DNA of 64,000 nt from Eutypella sp. D-1 (lineage: Eukaryota > Ascomycota > Sordariomycetes > Xylariales > Diatrypaceae), in NCBI GenBank assembly GCA_023313575.1, contig JAJTTP010000006.1:2542001-2606000 (forward strand). Direction: 5' to 3'. Both the position numbers and the translations under genes were made by a program. This document shows positions 23,712 through 37,782 of this stretch, piece after piece. Below the pieces are notes generated by a model that saw only the letters and a list, made by a program, of their open reading frames with translations, was not told the origin of the DNA and ran no database searches. Position 1 is the stretch's first letter. Each line of letters opens with the position of its first letter.

Positions 23712-26700
23712 ATGACATATCGAGGTTCAATGCCCTCAGGCCAGGGGTCCGGCTTTAACGGGCAACCATCACCATCACCATTACCATCACCATTACCATT
23801 ACCATTACCACCATCATATCCCCCCCATTTACAACATTCACAAGGGCAGTCTCAGTCAAGTATTCATAATGGTTACAATCAACAACAATATGGAAACCTG
23901 CAGTTCCAGCAGCAGCCGCATCAGCAGCAGCATCAACAGCAGCATCAACAGCAGCAGTATCAGAATGCCATGTTCGTGCCCGCCGCTGCCGCCGCGTTCC
24001 CACAGCAGCAGCAGCAACAGCAGCAACAACATAGGCAGCAGCGTATACAACAACAACAATCGCATCAACGGCAGATGCATTCCCCTCATCAGCCATTACA
24101 CACGCAACCCCTAAATTACAATCATCAGCCCCCTCAGCCTATTACCCACGGCCATACAAGCCAGTTCCAGGTTTACCAGCCTTCTTTCGATCAAAGGCCT
24201 TTCCAGCCCATCCCACAAACCGGCACCATGGGTCAAATGGTATCCTCGCCACAGCAGTTCATGCAGCCTGTGCAGCAGTCGCCACACCAGCAACACCAGC
24301 AACAGCCGCAGCAGCAGCATCAACATCATCAACAACATCATCAACACCAGCAGCAGCATCAACAGCGGCAACACCAACACCACCACCACCACCAACAACA
24401 ACAACAAACGCCCCAGCAATATCAACAGATAACCTGGCAGCATATGCCACCTCCCATATCCACACCAACCACCGTGTCGTCCTACCAACAAGCTACTACT
24501 CTTCCTCTCTCTCATTCTCCTCAGATTACTCATCAACAATATCAGCAGCCGTTATCGCATGCGAACTCTCCCGTAACGAACCAATCGCCTCGAATACCAG
24601 CGCAGCGCCAACCAAATGCCGGCAATAGTCGCGTTTCCAGCGCAAACGCGTCTCCAGGCACGACTCCGAATGCGCGAATACAGAAAGCCCACCGCAGAGT
24701 ATCCGCGAGCCCCCAGTTGACGGCTCAACATCTTGCGAGGAGCCCCAGTGTCAGCTCAACCACGAGGTCCCCCGCTCCCGCTCCGGGTCTCATACCACAC
24801 CATAAGGACACAACCTCGCTGTTAGTTTGCGTGGCAGAGGAACTACTCAGCAAGGCGCGGAAAGATGCTTCGACCGTTGCAAGCTCTGGTGATGCCAAAC
24901 AGTTGCAAGAGTACCAGAAGATCGTTGCCACCGGCTTGGGATGTCTTGAAGTTGCCCTAGGGAGCAGCAAGCTGCCGCCACGGCTTGAAGCCAGGCTTCG
25001 CCTGCGATATGCCAGTGTCTTGAGTGAAGAGACTACTAATGTCATGGAGGCTGAAACCGCCTTAACCAAAGGTGTTACGCTCTGCGAACGGGTAAGGTCG
25101 CCATTTTGTGCACGTACAACTCTCACCCGCTGACTATTGCTTCCCTAGAACCGATTCGCGGACCTAAAGTATATGATGGAGTTTCTGCAAGTCAAAATGC
25201 TATCGCAGAGGAGAGGCAAGGCCGCCATGATCGCCTTAGACGGGCGCATCAAAGACGCCGAAGTGTACGTGGCAGCAATTCGTGCGAATTTTTTCTCTCC
25301 TATTTAGCTAATTCCTCGATAGCCTGAAGCATACTCATTGGGTATACGCATTGCGCTTCTTGAAAGCCTCTCTGTATCTCGAGTCTGCTACCCCGTCAGA
25401 GGCACATGCCCTCGAGAACCTGAAAGCCATCGCGAACCTGGCCAGCCAACGGGGCGACCACGCCGTTTTTGTTGTGGCATCACTGATGGAAGGCCTCAGC
25501 CTCCTAAAGACGATGAAGGACGACACGGTTTTGAGAATACAAGCGTGTATTGCCCAGGCTTCCAAGTACCAGCTTGAGGACTCTGTCCACATAATGCAGC
25601 TTGACATCTTGGCGCTCATGCTAGATCTCGCCTGCAGTCTGTATCAGAAGTCGCCCCAGGTCGTGACGCAGAAGGTCAAAGACCTACAGAGTCGCCTGGA
25701 CACATGTCTCAATAGCGAAGAGTGGGGGCTGGCGTCTACCGAGCTTTTCTTGCCCATCAACAAACAATCAGGCAACTTCAAGGTCATCAGCTCAGATACT
25801 GCGAGCATTCTACGTCCCGGGCAAGATGACGAGCCGAATGACTATCTTGTTATGTCTTTCTGGAGTAAAATTGAGGCGTTCACAGTAACGTAAGCAACCT
25901 ATCCTCTTCACCGATGCCCCTTTTCCACTAACAAGGATTTAGATATACCTATAGTGGCCTTGGGCTCTTGTATCAACATCCCCGTAATGATAAGAGGATG
26001 TTCGAATTATGGAACGAGGCACTTACTCAGCTTCAAAAGAGTAAGGCACACACCCCATTCCTACTAGAAACGACACTAATAAGCCTTTTAGATGCCAGCA
26101 GAATTCGCGGCTTGCCTAACTCACTGCAAGATGCTATGAAGTGCGCCAGCTGGCGAAGAGATGCTAAGTGCTATCTTGAGATCCTACGGGGTCTACACTT
26201 CGCAACTTCCAACCAGTGGTCAGAAGTCAAGAATTGTGTGGAACAGTTGGAGGCCATTGTAAAGCCACCACTCAAGGGCATCATTGGGATGTATTCACTG
26301 TATCTCTCCGGAGTATATCACCAGGGTACACAGGATTTCGAGACGGCGGAGCAGATCTACAGCGACCCGAGTCTCAGTCTGGAGGAGTACGATAATGGCC
26401 AGGGGCACAAGAAGCAGGCAGAGCTAGAGGTGTCGCTACTCGCTGCCTTCAACCGCATCTGGATCATGCAGCACCCGGAGTTCCGTAACAACACGGTAAC
26501 ACTGGAGCTGCTCGAACACCTCCGACTACTGTGCCCGGACCACCCTAATAAGGAAATCCGCACAATCTACCACCTAGTCTCTGCAGCGACACAGACGATG
26601 CCACCGGTACCAATGACGGCCGTCAAGACACACATCTCCACAGCACTCAATGGAGCCAAGGCGTTAGGGGACATTCAGACGTCGTCCATTGCCCTCAGCC

Positions 26701-26933
26701 TCATGCGCGCCAAGCTTTTCCAAAACATTGTCGGCGACCAAGCCCTCCAATGTGCTCGTGCTGCCTCCCAACAGGCCCGACGCAGCGGCAACCTCATCTG
26801 GATGAGCGTTGCCGATAACATGCTAGCGCAGAGCCTCGAGGTCCAGGGCCAAGCCGCCGAGGCTCAGAATGTCGCACAGGCCGCTATTAATCACGCCGTG
26901 TTAGCGAGTCGGAACGGGGACTACGACAGGTAG
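23712..26933 (+). CDS. mau2: MAU2/SCC4 cohesin-loading factor
   Basis: Four exons, 23712-25091, 25149-25264, 25323-25889 and 25943-26933, all in phase, give 1017 residues. MAU2/SCC4 pairs with the SCC2 (NIPBL) protein to load cohesin on chromatin. The first third (about residues 15-300) is extreme low complexity: a Pro/Ser start, then long Gln, His/Gln and Pro runs. The conserved part begins near TTSLLVCVAEELLSKA and continues as TPR helices: ARLRLRYASVLSEETTN, HTHWVYALRFLKASLYLE, LDILALMLDLACSL, YTYSGLGLLYQHP, WRRDAKCYLEILRGL, LYLSGVYHQGTQDF and the final ADNMLAQSLEVQGQAAEAQ, ending RNGDYDR. The ATG at 23712 is the first in frame; later Met codons in the low-complexity region cannot be excluded. 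The Gln tract is coded mainly by CAG/CAA repeats and may vary in length between strains. Confidence 0.93.
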
Positions 26934-27907
26934 TAGTCACCTAGCACCACCCCCTTGTCGGAACGAATTTCTGGCTTGTGCTGTACACTATGATGTTACG
27001 CTATACTTCGGCATATAACTATGGGATCATATGGGCAGGCGTTAGGCGCACGGGAACCATGGACAATGGAGTTTATCACCCCTGAGTGAGAATATGTATG
27101 TTTTGCGCTTTTGTCTTATTCTTCCGATGAGACAATCTGAATGATATATACCCCCACTGCCCCCCCTCCCCCTTCCCATTATGAACTATGTGCTTTGCAC
27201 ATACATGTGCAGGGGAAAATAATATGTGTTACCAAATACAGGCGGTTCCTGGAATCCTATGTGTTCCTTCTGACTTCTGTGACCTTCTCTTTCTGTTCCC
27301 CAATAGGAACACCACCAACCAACCTGCCATTCTATCGCAGAGGCATGACCATGACGATAATATCCCCGCTTTAATAGCTTGGCTTGCAAATAAGGTTGTG
27401 GGTCTTTGGGTCTTTCCGCGTGGGTTAGGTGCAAAGGCCGGTAGGACGGTAGGGGTGGGTCGTACACTGGCACTTGACAGGCAGATAAAATATGCTGATA
27501 TGCAGGTGACGGGATCGATAAGCACCTGGGCGATCCAAAGGCATCCCCCACTTGCAGGCTTGGAGCTGAGGGGCTCAACTAATTAGATAAGATAAACTCA
27601 GTGCAACAGCACTCCGCCGCCGACTCACTAATAATATGTAGGTTACCTACACTTGGCCTACAGTAGGTAGTTACCTAGTACCTATTCAGGGCTATTGTAG
27701 GTACTTATTTATGTACTAAGTACTTAATCTAGCGCGACTAACTGACTGAATTGAATTTTTTTGAGACTTCGCGATACATCCCACCTTTTTCTTCAACCTT
27801 TTATTCCTTATCCCATCCCACCTTTCCTCACTCCTTTTTTTTTCTTTCTTGCCCTATCCCTTACCTATGCTTGAAGTAGCTTTCCGTCTTCTATCGTCAA
27901 TATCAAG
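26934..27907. other. Intergenic between MAU2 and CTP synthase
   Basis: Tandem-oriented spacer. Open frames of about 130 codons at 27186-27586 occur on both strands and mirror each other, with no recognisable product. The stretch 27640-27730 is rich in GTAGGTA/ACCTAGTACC words. A long pyrimidine tract (27775-27860) sits just upstream of the CTP synthase start, a common promoter feature in filamentous fungi. Confidence 0.55.
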
Positions 27908-30219
<2,312 letters not shown>

Positions 30220-31023
30220 GAAGGGCGCGGCCCAGCCCTGTCTCATCTCATCTCTTTTCTTCCTTTTTTGTGTTTCTCTGCATCGGGATGAATCATTGCC
30301 AGGAGTCATGGTTTTCGTTTCTTGTTTTCCTTTTCACTCTCGAGGTAAAAAAAATTGTTTCTTTGCGCTTATTCAGAAGGGAAAGGGGCGGAAGAGCAAA
30401 CCAAATTGCGAAAGGTCCGTCTATATATCTATATAGGAGGTCGGAGCTAGACAAAGCTTTATAGAGCTGCCCTCCGCTACGCTACGTTATGCTGCGTTGA
30501 AACGGAACTCGCGTTTCATAGAATAGAAAAGTCAGGATGAGAGACAACAATACCACTAGAGATTATAAAATCGGTATATGAAAACGCGTTCGTCCCCAAT
30601 AGCTGGACGTACGGATCGGTCTAGATAGGATGTCAGTGTCGCACGTACGAAGGAGGGCGGGCCAGACGCCGGATTAACAAGTGTGCCCTTCCTCTAACTG
30701 CTAAGTGCATATGTGTAGACGCGTGAGTTGGTATCATTACTATTAAAAAAACAAGAAATCCCCCGGCACCGCGTAAAAACCCCCACCATCTCATGCTCCA
30801 TGCTCATATGCCAAGTACGTACGTATATTATGACTGCCGTCCTCCCTTCATGCGAGTCGTCCAGATCAACATGCAAAATCAACCGTCCAACAATCCCGAT
30901 CCGGCTTCATTCTTTTCCATCTCTTCATACGATGCCGTAGGCTAGTGGTGAATCGGGCTCTTAATCTCACTGTCTAGTTTGTTTCTTTTTCTTTTCTCAC
31001 GATACTATTTCCTCTTCTCCCCC
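30220..31023. other. Convergent intergenic region
   Basis: Contains the 3' ends of CTP synthase (+) and of the hydrolase-like gene (-). No open frame with coding features was found. Pyrimidine/AT-rich tracts near 30240-30360 and 30970-31010 would suit transcript ends, but no precise signal is called. Confidence 0.5.
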
Positions 31024-33016
31024 CTACGGCGGCGCGTCCCCATCCTTCCTCCGCTCAGACGAAGCGGCAGCAGCAGCGGCGGTCTGGGGGCGCGATTCCG
31101 CCGCGGGCGATGATGCGGGGGACGGGTCCTTGTCCTTAGATGCAATGCCATCGTGGCTCCCAACGGCCGTCTCGTCGCTGATCTCGCGGCTCGGGGCCGG
31201 CGGCGCCGCCAGGTGCGACGATGCGCCGCCAGGTTTCGCGGGTGCGCCTTCCAGCACCAGCCGTGGCAGAGCAGCTCCCTCGCCATCGTCGTTACCGCTG
31301 TCCACCACGACCTGCTCGAGCGGCGCGGTGGAAGGCGTGTCCGCCCCGGAAGTGGCTACGGCTACGGCTTGCTGCGGCCGCAGACGCGAATCCGTCTTCA
31401 CCAGCGCCGCCGCGAGACCCCTCACGCCCGCGGCAATGACCTCGGGCCGCTGCCAGGCCAGCAGGCCCGGCTTCCCGGGAGCCCGCTGGGCATAGAGCAC
31501 GTTGTACTTCGACCGCGCCCAGGCGGGGCAGGCATACGCGAAGGGGGCGGAGCCCACGGCATTTCCCGCCGGGCCATCGGCGGCGGCGGCGGCGGCTGTC
31601 GCCGGCTCGTCGCCAAGGAACACCGTGATGCCGACTTTGGGCTTCGAGGAGGCGACGGCGCGGGTGGTTTTACTTTTCTTCCCGGACTCGTCCGCGCACC
31701 GCGCGCAGTACGCCCAGAACCGCATGGCGGCTTCCGGGCCGGGCAGCCAGGCCAGGTGGGTCAGGCTGATGATCTCGGACGGCGCGAGCTTGTTTAGCGG
31801 GTCCAGCAGGCGCAGGATCATCAGCACGTAGACCAGCAGGCCGGTCGGCGAGTCACACAGGGCGTACGCGAGCGTGTTGGGCTCGCGCAGCCCGAGGCCG
31901 TCCGTGGCGGCGGCTGCTGTTGCTGGTGTTGATCCCTGCTTACGCGCCCTCTTGGACGACCGGAGCGCAGCGAGGTCCTCCGCGCGGTATCCCAGCACCG
32001 GCGTGCCGAGGGAGCTCGCGACGGAGAACTTAGCCCACTCGAGGGGCGCCTCCTTAAGCTTCGGCCGCGTCATGGGCGGGCTGATGAGGTGCGCGCCTAC
32101 GCACGAGTCAGAGTGCCGGATCGCCAGGTGATGGACGAGTCTGTGGTCGATGCCGGCGGGAGAGGCGGATCCGGCAGAGGCGTTGGTCACGACGTAGTGC
32201 GGGTACGCAAGCCGGCGCATCAGCGAGTCCAGGATCTCTGCCGTCGCCGGGATAGCGGGGGCGTTGTTCGGCAGCGCATCGCTGAAGCCGAGCCCTGGCA
32301 GCGCCGGGATCACGAGATGGAAGGGCTGCTCGACGGAGGCGTCGCCGGGCTCCGTGAACCGCTTGATGAGATGTCCAAATGATAAGTTGGACGCGGGAAA
32401 GGGCGGTATTAGTAGCAGTGGTATGGCGTTTGCGTGAGGCGACTTGACGTGGACGAAATGCGTCCTTACCACCGTCTCGGAAGGAGATGATGATGACGAT
32501 GCTGGCGTTGAGACCGTGAAGGCAGTGCGAAACTGTGGCAGTTCCGAATTCAAGGCATCTTCTTGCGCTCTCCATGAATACTGTTCCAGCCTATATTCGG
32601 AAAACATGAGCCCTGGTGACGAGGACAAGGGCAGAATAGTAGGGACTGCTAGGAACTCACCAGAAGTCAATGAGGGGCTCGACCTGAGGCTTCGGCGCCC
32701 ACCAGAATTCCGGCTTGGGCTCCGGCAGCTCGCGCGGCAGCCGCGCGATCTCGAGCTTCTGCCTCGTGAGATCCAGATAGCGGGAAGAAATCTATTTGCG
32801 TAACAATACGTACAGCACGCGTCAGCCACAACATGATACTGGGTAGCTGACCAAAACAGTGCAAGATCGGCGGTGGTGAGGGACGACGGGTATGAGAGGA
32901 GACAGGATGGGCAGACTCACGTGGATCCTATATGGCTTGATCTCATCTGCCGCCGCCGCCGCTGCAGGAGCAGCGGGAGCAGCACCAGCCCCCTCTTCGA
33001 CCTCAGTGGTGGCCAT
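31024..33016 (-). CDS. Epoxide-hydrolase-like alpha/beta protein, catalytic residues altered
   Basis: Three exons, 33016-32921, 32791-32661 and 32590-31024, are in phase (GTGAGT donors) and give 597 residues. The N-terminal block (IKPYRIH, SRYLDLTRQKLEIARLP, PQVEPLIDFW, QYSWRAQEDALNSELPQF) is the epoxide hydrolase N-terminal (EHN) signature. The fold continues with LLLIPPFPASNLSF, PALPGLGFSD and later SLTHLAWLPGPEAAMRFW. In active relatives the oxyanion motif is HGWPGS and the nucleophile elbow GGDWG; here those places read PPFPAS and, around residues 211-220, TNASAGSASP, with no Asp. So it is probably a non-canonical or inactive member; that is inference. The tail from about residue 490 is Ala/Ser/Pro-rich low complexity. 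The substrate cannot be stated. Confidence 0.88.
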
Positions 33017-34593
33017 GGGCCGTGACTACATCAGAGGATTGAAAAAGATATATGAGAAGTATAGCCGACGATCGCGGCAACAAAAAAACGAGTGAGCTTA
33101 TGATTTTCTATGGCGCAACACAGCAAGATTGAGAGAAGAAAGGCAGTTCTAAACGAGGTACGTACGCAATGATATATTAGCACCGGATTATAGCGAATGG
33201 GAAAAACCACCCCACGACGACGAAAAACAAGGTTTACGGTCTATCATTTCTTTCTTTCTTCTTCTTCACACCCCTCTCCTCTTCTCGCTATTCCCGTACG
33301 GCGTCCTCTAGCCGCCATTTATTTTAATAATCAAAGATCGTATTCAAGCACAAAAGGTGTTTCGAGGGAAGCCCACGTCGCAGTTGAGTGGTCGAGTGGC
33401 TTGACCGCCCGCCGGAGCGACCCTGGATGTCCGCTGTGGCTCGGTCGTCTTTACCGGGACAGGGCTAGCGTAGATGCTCAAACAGGGCAGAAACAGGGAA
33501 AAGTTCGACGCTAGAACCGGCCGAGACCCCTTGACAGAATTTCAGGGTCCTCGATGGGGCCGTGACATGTGCTGTAACCCTGCTTGCCAACTTGCCTGCA
33601 ACCCGAGTTAGTTGCATGGTGCTGTCTCATACGAGTGGCGGTGCGTACGTGGCGGTTATGTGTGGCGAGTGTCTATCACAGGCCCCAATAGGGGCCAGGG
33701 GCCAGAATCCTCACAACACCTTGATTTACTTAGTCGAAATCACTCAAGAGATCCGGTCGATGTTGTCCTATTTCTTCATTTCTTAATTACATTGTTTGAG
33801 GAGTAGGCAAGTGAGGTTCGGGACATATTACAGAATAACATGTTGCCAGCACGCCAGACGCCGACGCCAACTATCGCTGTGATAAAGGGCCACAAGGATA
33901 AGTCAGTCCGATACTTGATGACATTAGTTTATAGAGACCGATGAAGAAAATAGTCGAGTAGACTCTTGTACCCATTTGCCTTTAGTGTTTGTCTATGCAA
34001 CAGCTTCTTGTCTTGAAGCCAGAGTTGAGGGAGGGTGAGGTCAAATGGGTTGCCCATCAATATCGCGCCCCTAATAGTTCAACACCTAGTAGTATTACAC
34101 TTACGGAATGAGTTATTGTTAAGGTACATTAGCTTTTTATTTCTTAAATAGAAGAAAAGAAAAGAAGCGGACAGTGATAACTCCGTAGATAAAATGAAAT
34201 AGGCCGTACTGTTATGTCACATTTATAACTAAACAGGAACTAATCATTAGCAAAAGAATTACTCAAGCACCATTTCAAAAATCACCAACTGTATTCTACA
34301 TCTTAAGCTACCTTAAAATAGCACTCAATCATGAAACTAATCACAAGTGACCTAAATACTCATCTCACAAAGAGAGATATATAGCAGCTAGGAGCTTAGA
34401 AGGAATGGTCGATAGAAGTGCAATATGCATCAGCCTACTAGACCATACGGGCCTGTATTATCCGTCGGGATCCTTGGTTTGCCTACTACATCTCAACTAT
34501 CCAAAGGGGGGCGGATAGCCATCTAAGGAGTGACTACTTGGCCATAAAAGGAAAATTTTATAGGCATCCGTCTTGAGTCACGTTCACCTATAT
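33017..34593. other. Intergenic, turning AT-rich
   Basis: Upstream region of the EHN-type gene, followed by increasingly AT-rich DNA (34080-34450) with no coding-like frames. It merges into the decayed gene relic. Confidence 0.5.
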
Positions 34594-35475
34594 CTATAGA
34601 AGCTCCTGTGGTTCATAGAACAAGTCCTCCATCGTTATCTCTCCGTAGCAGGACTCTATGGTGAACATGAAATTTTCACAGAATATCTGTCGAGAGAGAG
34701 AGTAGAAAGGTGTTATTAAAACGAGGCAAAAAAAGCCAAAAACGCATGTCCACGCAGCCGGAAAGATGACGACAGGTAGTCTACCGATGGTGTCTTAGCC
34801 TCCTTGATCACTTAATCCCGTTTCTTAGCTACATAGACGTCGTTGTATATGATCCTGCAACGTTGTTCAGCCTGAGCATATTGTCTCACTACAGGCACTC
34901 CTTACATACAAGAAGAAGTTGGAGTTTAATGCGTCCTCGAAAGGCTATGTGTTCTCTGAAGGGGCCCTAATACCTGGATAAATCATGATTACAAGACTCT
35001 GCTTTTTGATGTGACAACTATAACTCTCAGAGTAGTGACTTTGAAGCTAATAGCACTCTACTAACATATGTAGCATCATTCACTGTCGTTAGTTTACTAC
35101 CCAGCATGACTGTGGCGTATGGGAGTCTTTACTTCCAAGTAGATGGCTACCGGATCGGTTCGGATCGATGCTAACGTCTCCCACCACCCAAACTTGGAAT
35201 TTCATATCGTTTCTAGGGCTTAATGGAGGCATAAAGAACCAGGCCGAACATGAAGCTACAGATACATATAGACAACAAAAACAAAGACCAGAGAGGCCTA
35301 GGTTTAGTCTATCTCTGGTATGGCTCTGTAATAAGAAACCATGGAATCATCTACGGAAAAGTAGAGTTTGCATCATGTTGTCCCAAGCAACCCATATATC
35401 GTACATATCTTCCTGCGTAAGCAGGTGCTATCACGCGGATCATATCTTGTCCACAACAGCCACACCTAATACTTA
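34594..35475 (-). pseudogene. Decayed gene relic with RIP-like nonsense changes
   Basis: On the minus strand, one frame from about 35475 down to 35101 reads as continuous protein (TQEDMYDIWVAWDNMM, then WVVGDVSIDPNRSGSHLLGS, ending PQSCW) broken by TGA at 35440-35442, TGA at 35431-35433, TAG at 35428-35430 and TGA at 35347-35349. A normal 54-base intron (35047-35100; GT, CTAAC branch, TTAG) is followed in phase by HYSESYSCHIKKQSLVIMIYP, a TAG at 34945-34947 and PFEDALNSNFFLYV. A +1 or -1 frameshift leads to VRQYAQAEQRCRIIYNDVYV and TAA at 34812-34814. The last exon (34686-34594) ends EPQELL. Each stop is one C-to-T step from CGA, CAG or CAA, as repeat-induced point mutation (RIP) produces. 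I do not recognise the ancestral protein. Confidence 0.55.
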
Positions 35476-36900
35476 ACGGTTATTAAGGGTTCGGAGATCC
35501 AACGCCTGTACCTGACTTCGATTTTGGTAGCCTGCCCTCCCCTGGAGCGACAGATACAGAACCCAATGTCTACTTAGTAGACGATAACCTTATCGTTAAG
35601 ACTCTGTATCTTGTAATAGCCATTGAATTTTGGGTATACACTTAGGAACCTGGCCGCTTCCTATGTATTGAATGATGCTCGGATTGTATCTGTAACCCAG
35701 CAATCCTGCATAGACTGAGCGAGCGGTGAAGGTTTCGCAGACTACTACTAATTTCGAATCGACTAATCGCCATACCCAGGTTAGAGCCACGACATGGGCA
35801 AAGTAATACCGTAAGATGCCGTAAGCCTCACTAGTCAAGCACCTCCCGTCAAAACTCGACGCAGCTTAGGTAGTTTTGGTATCATCGCCGTGTTCGCAGC
35901 CCTATACGTGACTAGCCTGAGAAGAATCCCAACAAGAGCGCCCTATACGAACTTACCTGGGCAGATATATAGTATGCTAATGTGAATATACCTGTAATAC
36001 AGCGTCATCTGGTGATTGGGGAACCTTAACGGATCAAGGGAGTGACCAAGCCAACCGTACTTGGTGTTGTAGCACGGCCCTGTATAACACTGCTACGGGC
36101 ACTATTACTATACCACAGCGCCCTGAAATTGTGATGCGGGTGTATAAATAGGTGAACACAGATTCGTTGATGCAGGGACGAGTAGATGCTATCGATATCA
36201 ACGTTCGAGAACGCTCCAATGCCTAGGCAACTTACTGTTCACTCGTGGTCTAGACCGGTGGTCTCTTGCCTCCCATGCTTACCTTGCCTCGGCGAATGCG
36301 GATCCATGAGAAATGCGAGCTGGAAACTGTAAGAATCTACTTCATGATATCTGTGTCAGCGTAGTGAGCTACCGGTCCGTTCAAACGACATCCAGCTTGG
36401 CACTGGTTCTCGTCTGTGTTCAAGATGGGATGTCTGCGCCATTCATACCACGCCGCGATTTCTATCCGATGATGCACAAATACGATTGTGATCATTACTA
36501 GAGTGACCATTTTCACGATATAAACTATACGAATGCTTGTTATACGGGGCTATGGTGACCTGCTCAACAACTCTCGGTGATGCACATGACCGGCCACGTG
36601 CAGGCATGAGCCGATAGCACAGCAGTTATGCTCAAGTGGCGGTGTTACCTGATGATCACGTATTTGCTGCACTTTTCTTTCTTCTCTCCTTCTGACTCAC
36701 CTCCTTACCGGACGTAATCCAAATTGCGACCGCAGCATCCACTCTGCCACCCCATCGTTCACCTGTGGTGCAACATACGATCTGTTTGGCATGTGTGACA
36801 CAACTACCGAGCGTGGGGAGGTGCCGGCGCAAGACAAGCATGTCATGCGTGCGACCCAAGGAAATGTGTGGGCGAGAAAGGGGTTAGGGAATAGCGATCT
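35476..36900. other. Gene-poor, possible 5' end of the relic
   Basis: An 80-codon minus-strand frame at 35596-35838 and a short frame downstream of it are protein-like in parts (for example SVYAGLLGYRYNPSIIQYIG) and may be the N-terminal remains of the relic, but frame continuity is lost. Nothing else here is supportable. Confidence 0.3.
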
Positions 36901-37220
36901 GGGCCTAGACTAAGTGCCTATACCGGAGATTACTGATCCTGATTGACTCTCATACGGATGGTTGCCACCGCCGAGAATCAAGCGAGAGCCGAGTCGGGGC
37001 CTGCGAAGACATCGAAGACCAGCCGACAGGAGCCGACCCGTTGTCTGCTCGGGTTGTGGACACATTCCATGCACGTAGACATACGTATAGTACGTCAAAG
37101 TCGCACCAGGAAAAGACACCTGGAAGTGCGGAGAATACCATTACGGATAATGGATGGGTGGTTGTAGGATGACTGGATGCCACGGCAGTATTGTGTATTT
37201 CGGCCCTATTATGCGGGGTA

Positions 37221-37782
37221 TCACTGCACGGCATCGATATACCGCACCGGTATTAGAAAGTATTGCTGCTCATGAAGAAGAAGGTGGGCTGTTGCGACGT
37301 TAACGTTGCGATCCATATCCCTGGTAAAACTGCTACTATGCGGTGCACCATCATCGCCGACCGACGTGCATGCGCCGAATATTTCCTGCTGGTCTGACAT
37401 GACGAGACCTTCTGTTGTGTTGTCGTCGAGTGCCGAATGAAGCCTTTCCACAACCCGGAACCAACCGAATCCCTGGACCCCCACACCATGCCTGACAGCA
37501 TTCTGTGATGTAATCGACATGAAGAGGTGACATGGCGGAACGTTGACACAAAAAGGAGAAAATTAAAATGAAAGAAATTTCACCGAGCAGCTCTGCCGCA
37601 CTCCCGCTGAGGAATGATCTTCGAATGATCTTCGTAGGGCAAGAATTTCCTTCAATCAGCGCCTCCTTGCTGCTTGTCTCTTCTGCTCCTCCAGGGAAAC
37701 CCTTCTCTCCCGAACTGGTTAGTTTGAAGATCTGCCTGTCTAATGCCCTCACAGGCCTTCCTTGGTTCCCACCGCCAGCCAA
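37221..37782 (-). CDS. Candidate unassigned gene, model uncertain
   Basis: Two same-strand frames look protein-like. One at 37782-37570 begins MAGGGNQGRPVRALDRQIF and continues to about SAAELLGEI. The other, at 37520-37221 (99 codons), contains FRVVERLHSALDDNTTEG, VMSDQQEIFG, GDDGAPHSSS and LLLHEQQYFLIPVRYIDAV. A pyrimidine-rich interval with a CACAG acceptor separates them, suggesting an intron, but no donor joins them in phase. The second may instead be a small gene of its own starting at its own ATG. I recognise no family for either part. Confidence 0.3.

Noticed and set aside
23755..24539. Val/Ala- and Leu-rich minus-strand frames
   Set aside because: Mirror readings of the Gln/His codon repeats in MAU2.
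27186..27586. 130- and 132-codon frames on opposite strands
   Set aside because: Mutually mirrored open stretches in an intergenic spacer with no family features.
31153..31797. 214-codon plus-strand frame
   Set aside because: Antisense to the large exon of the EHN-type gene, composition typical of a GC-rich mirror frame.
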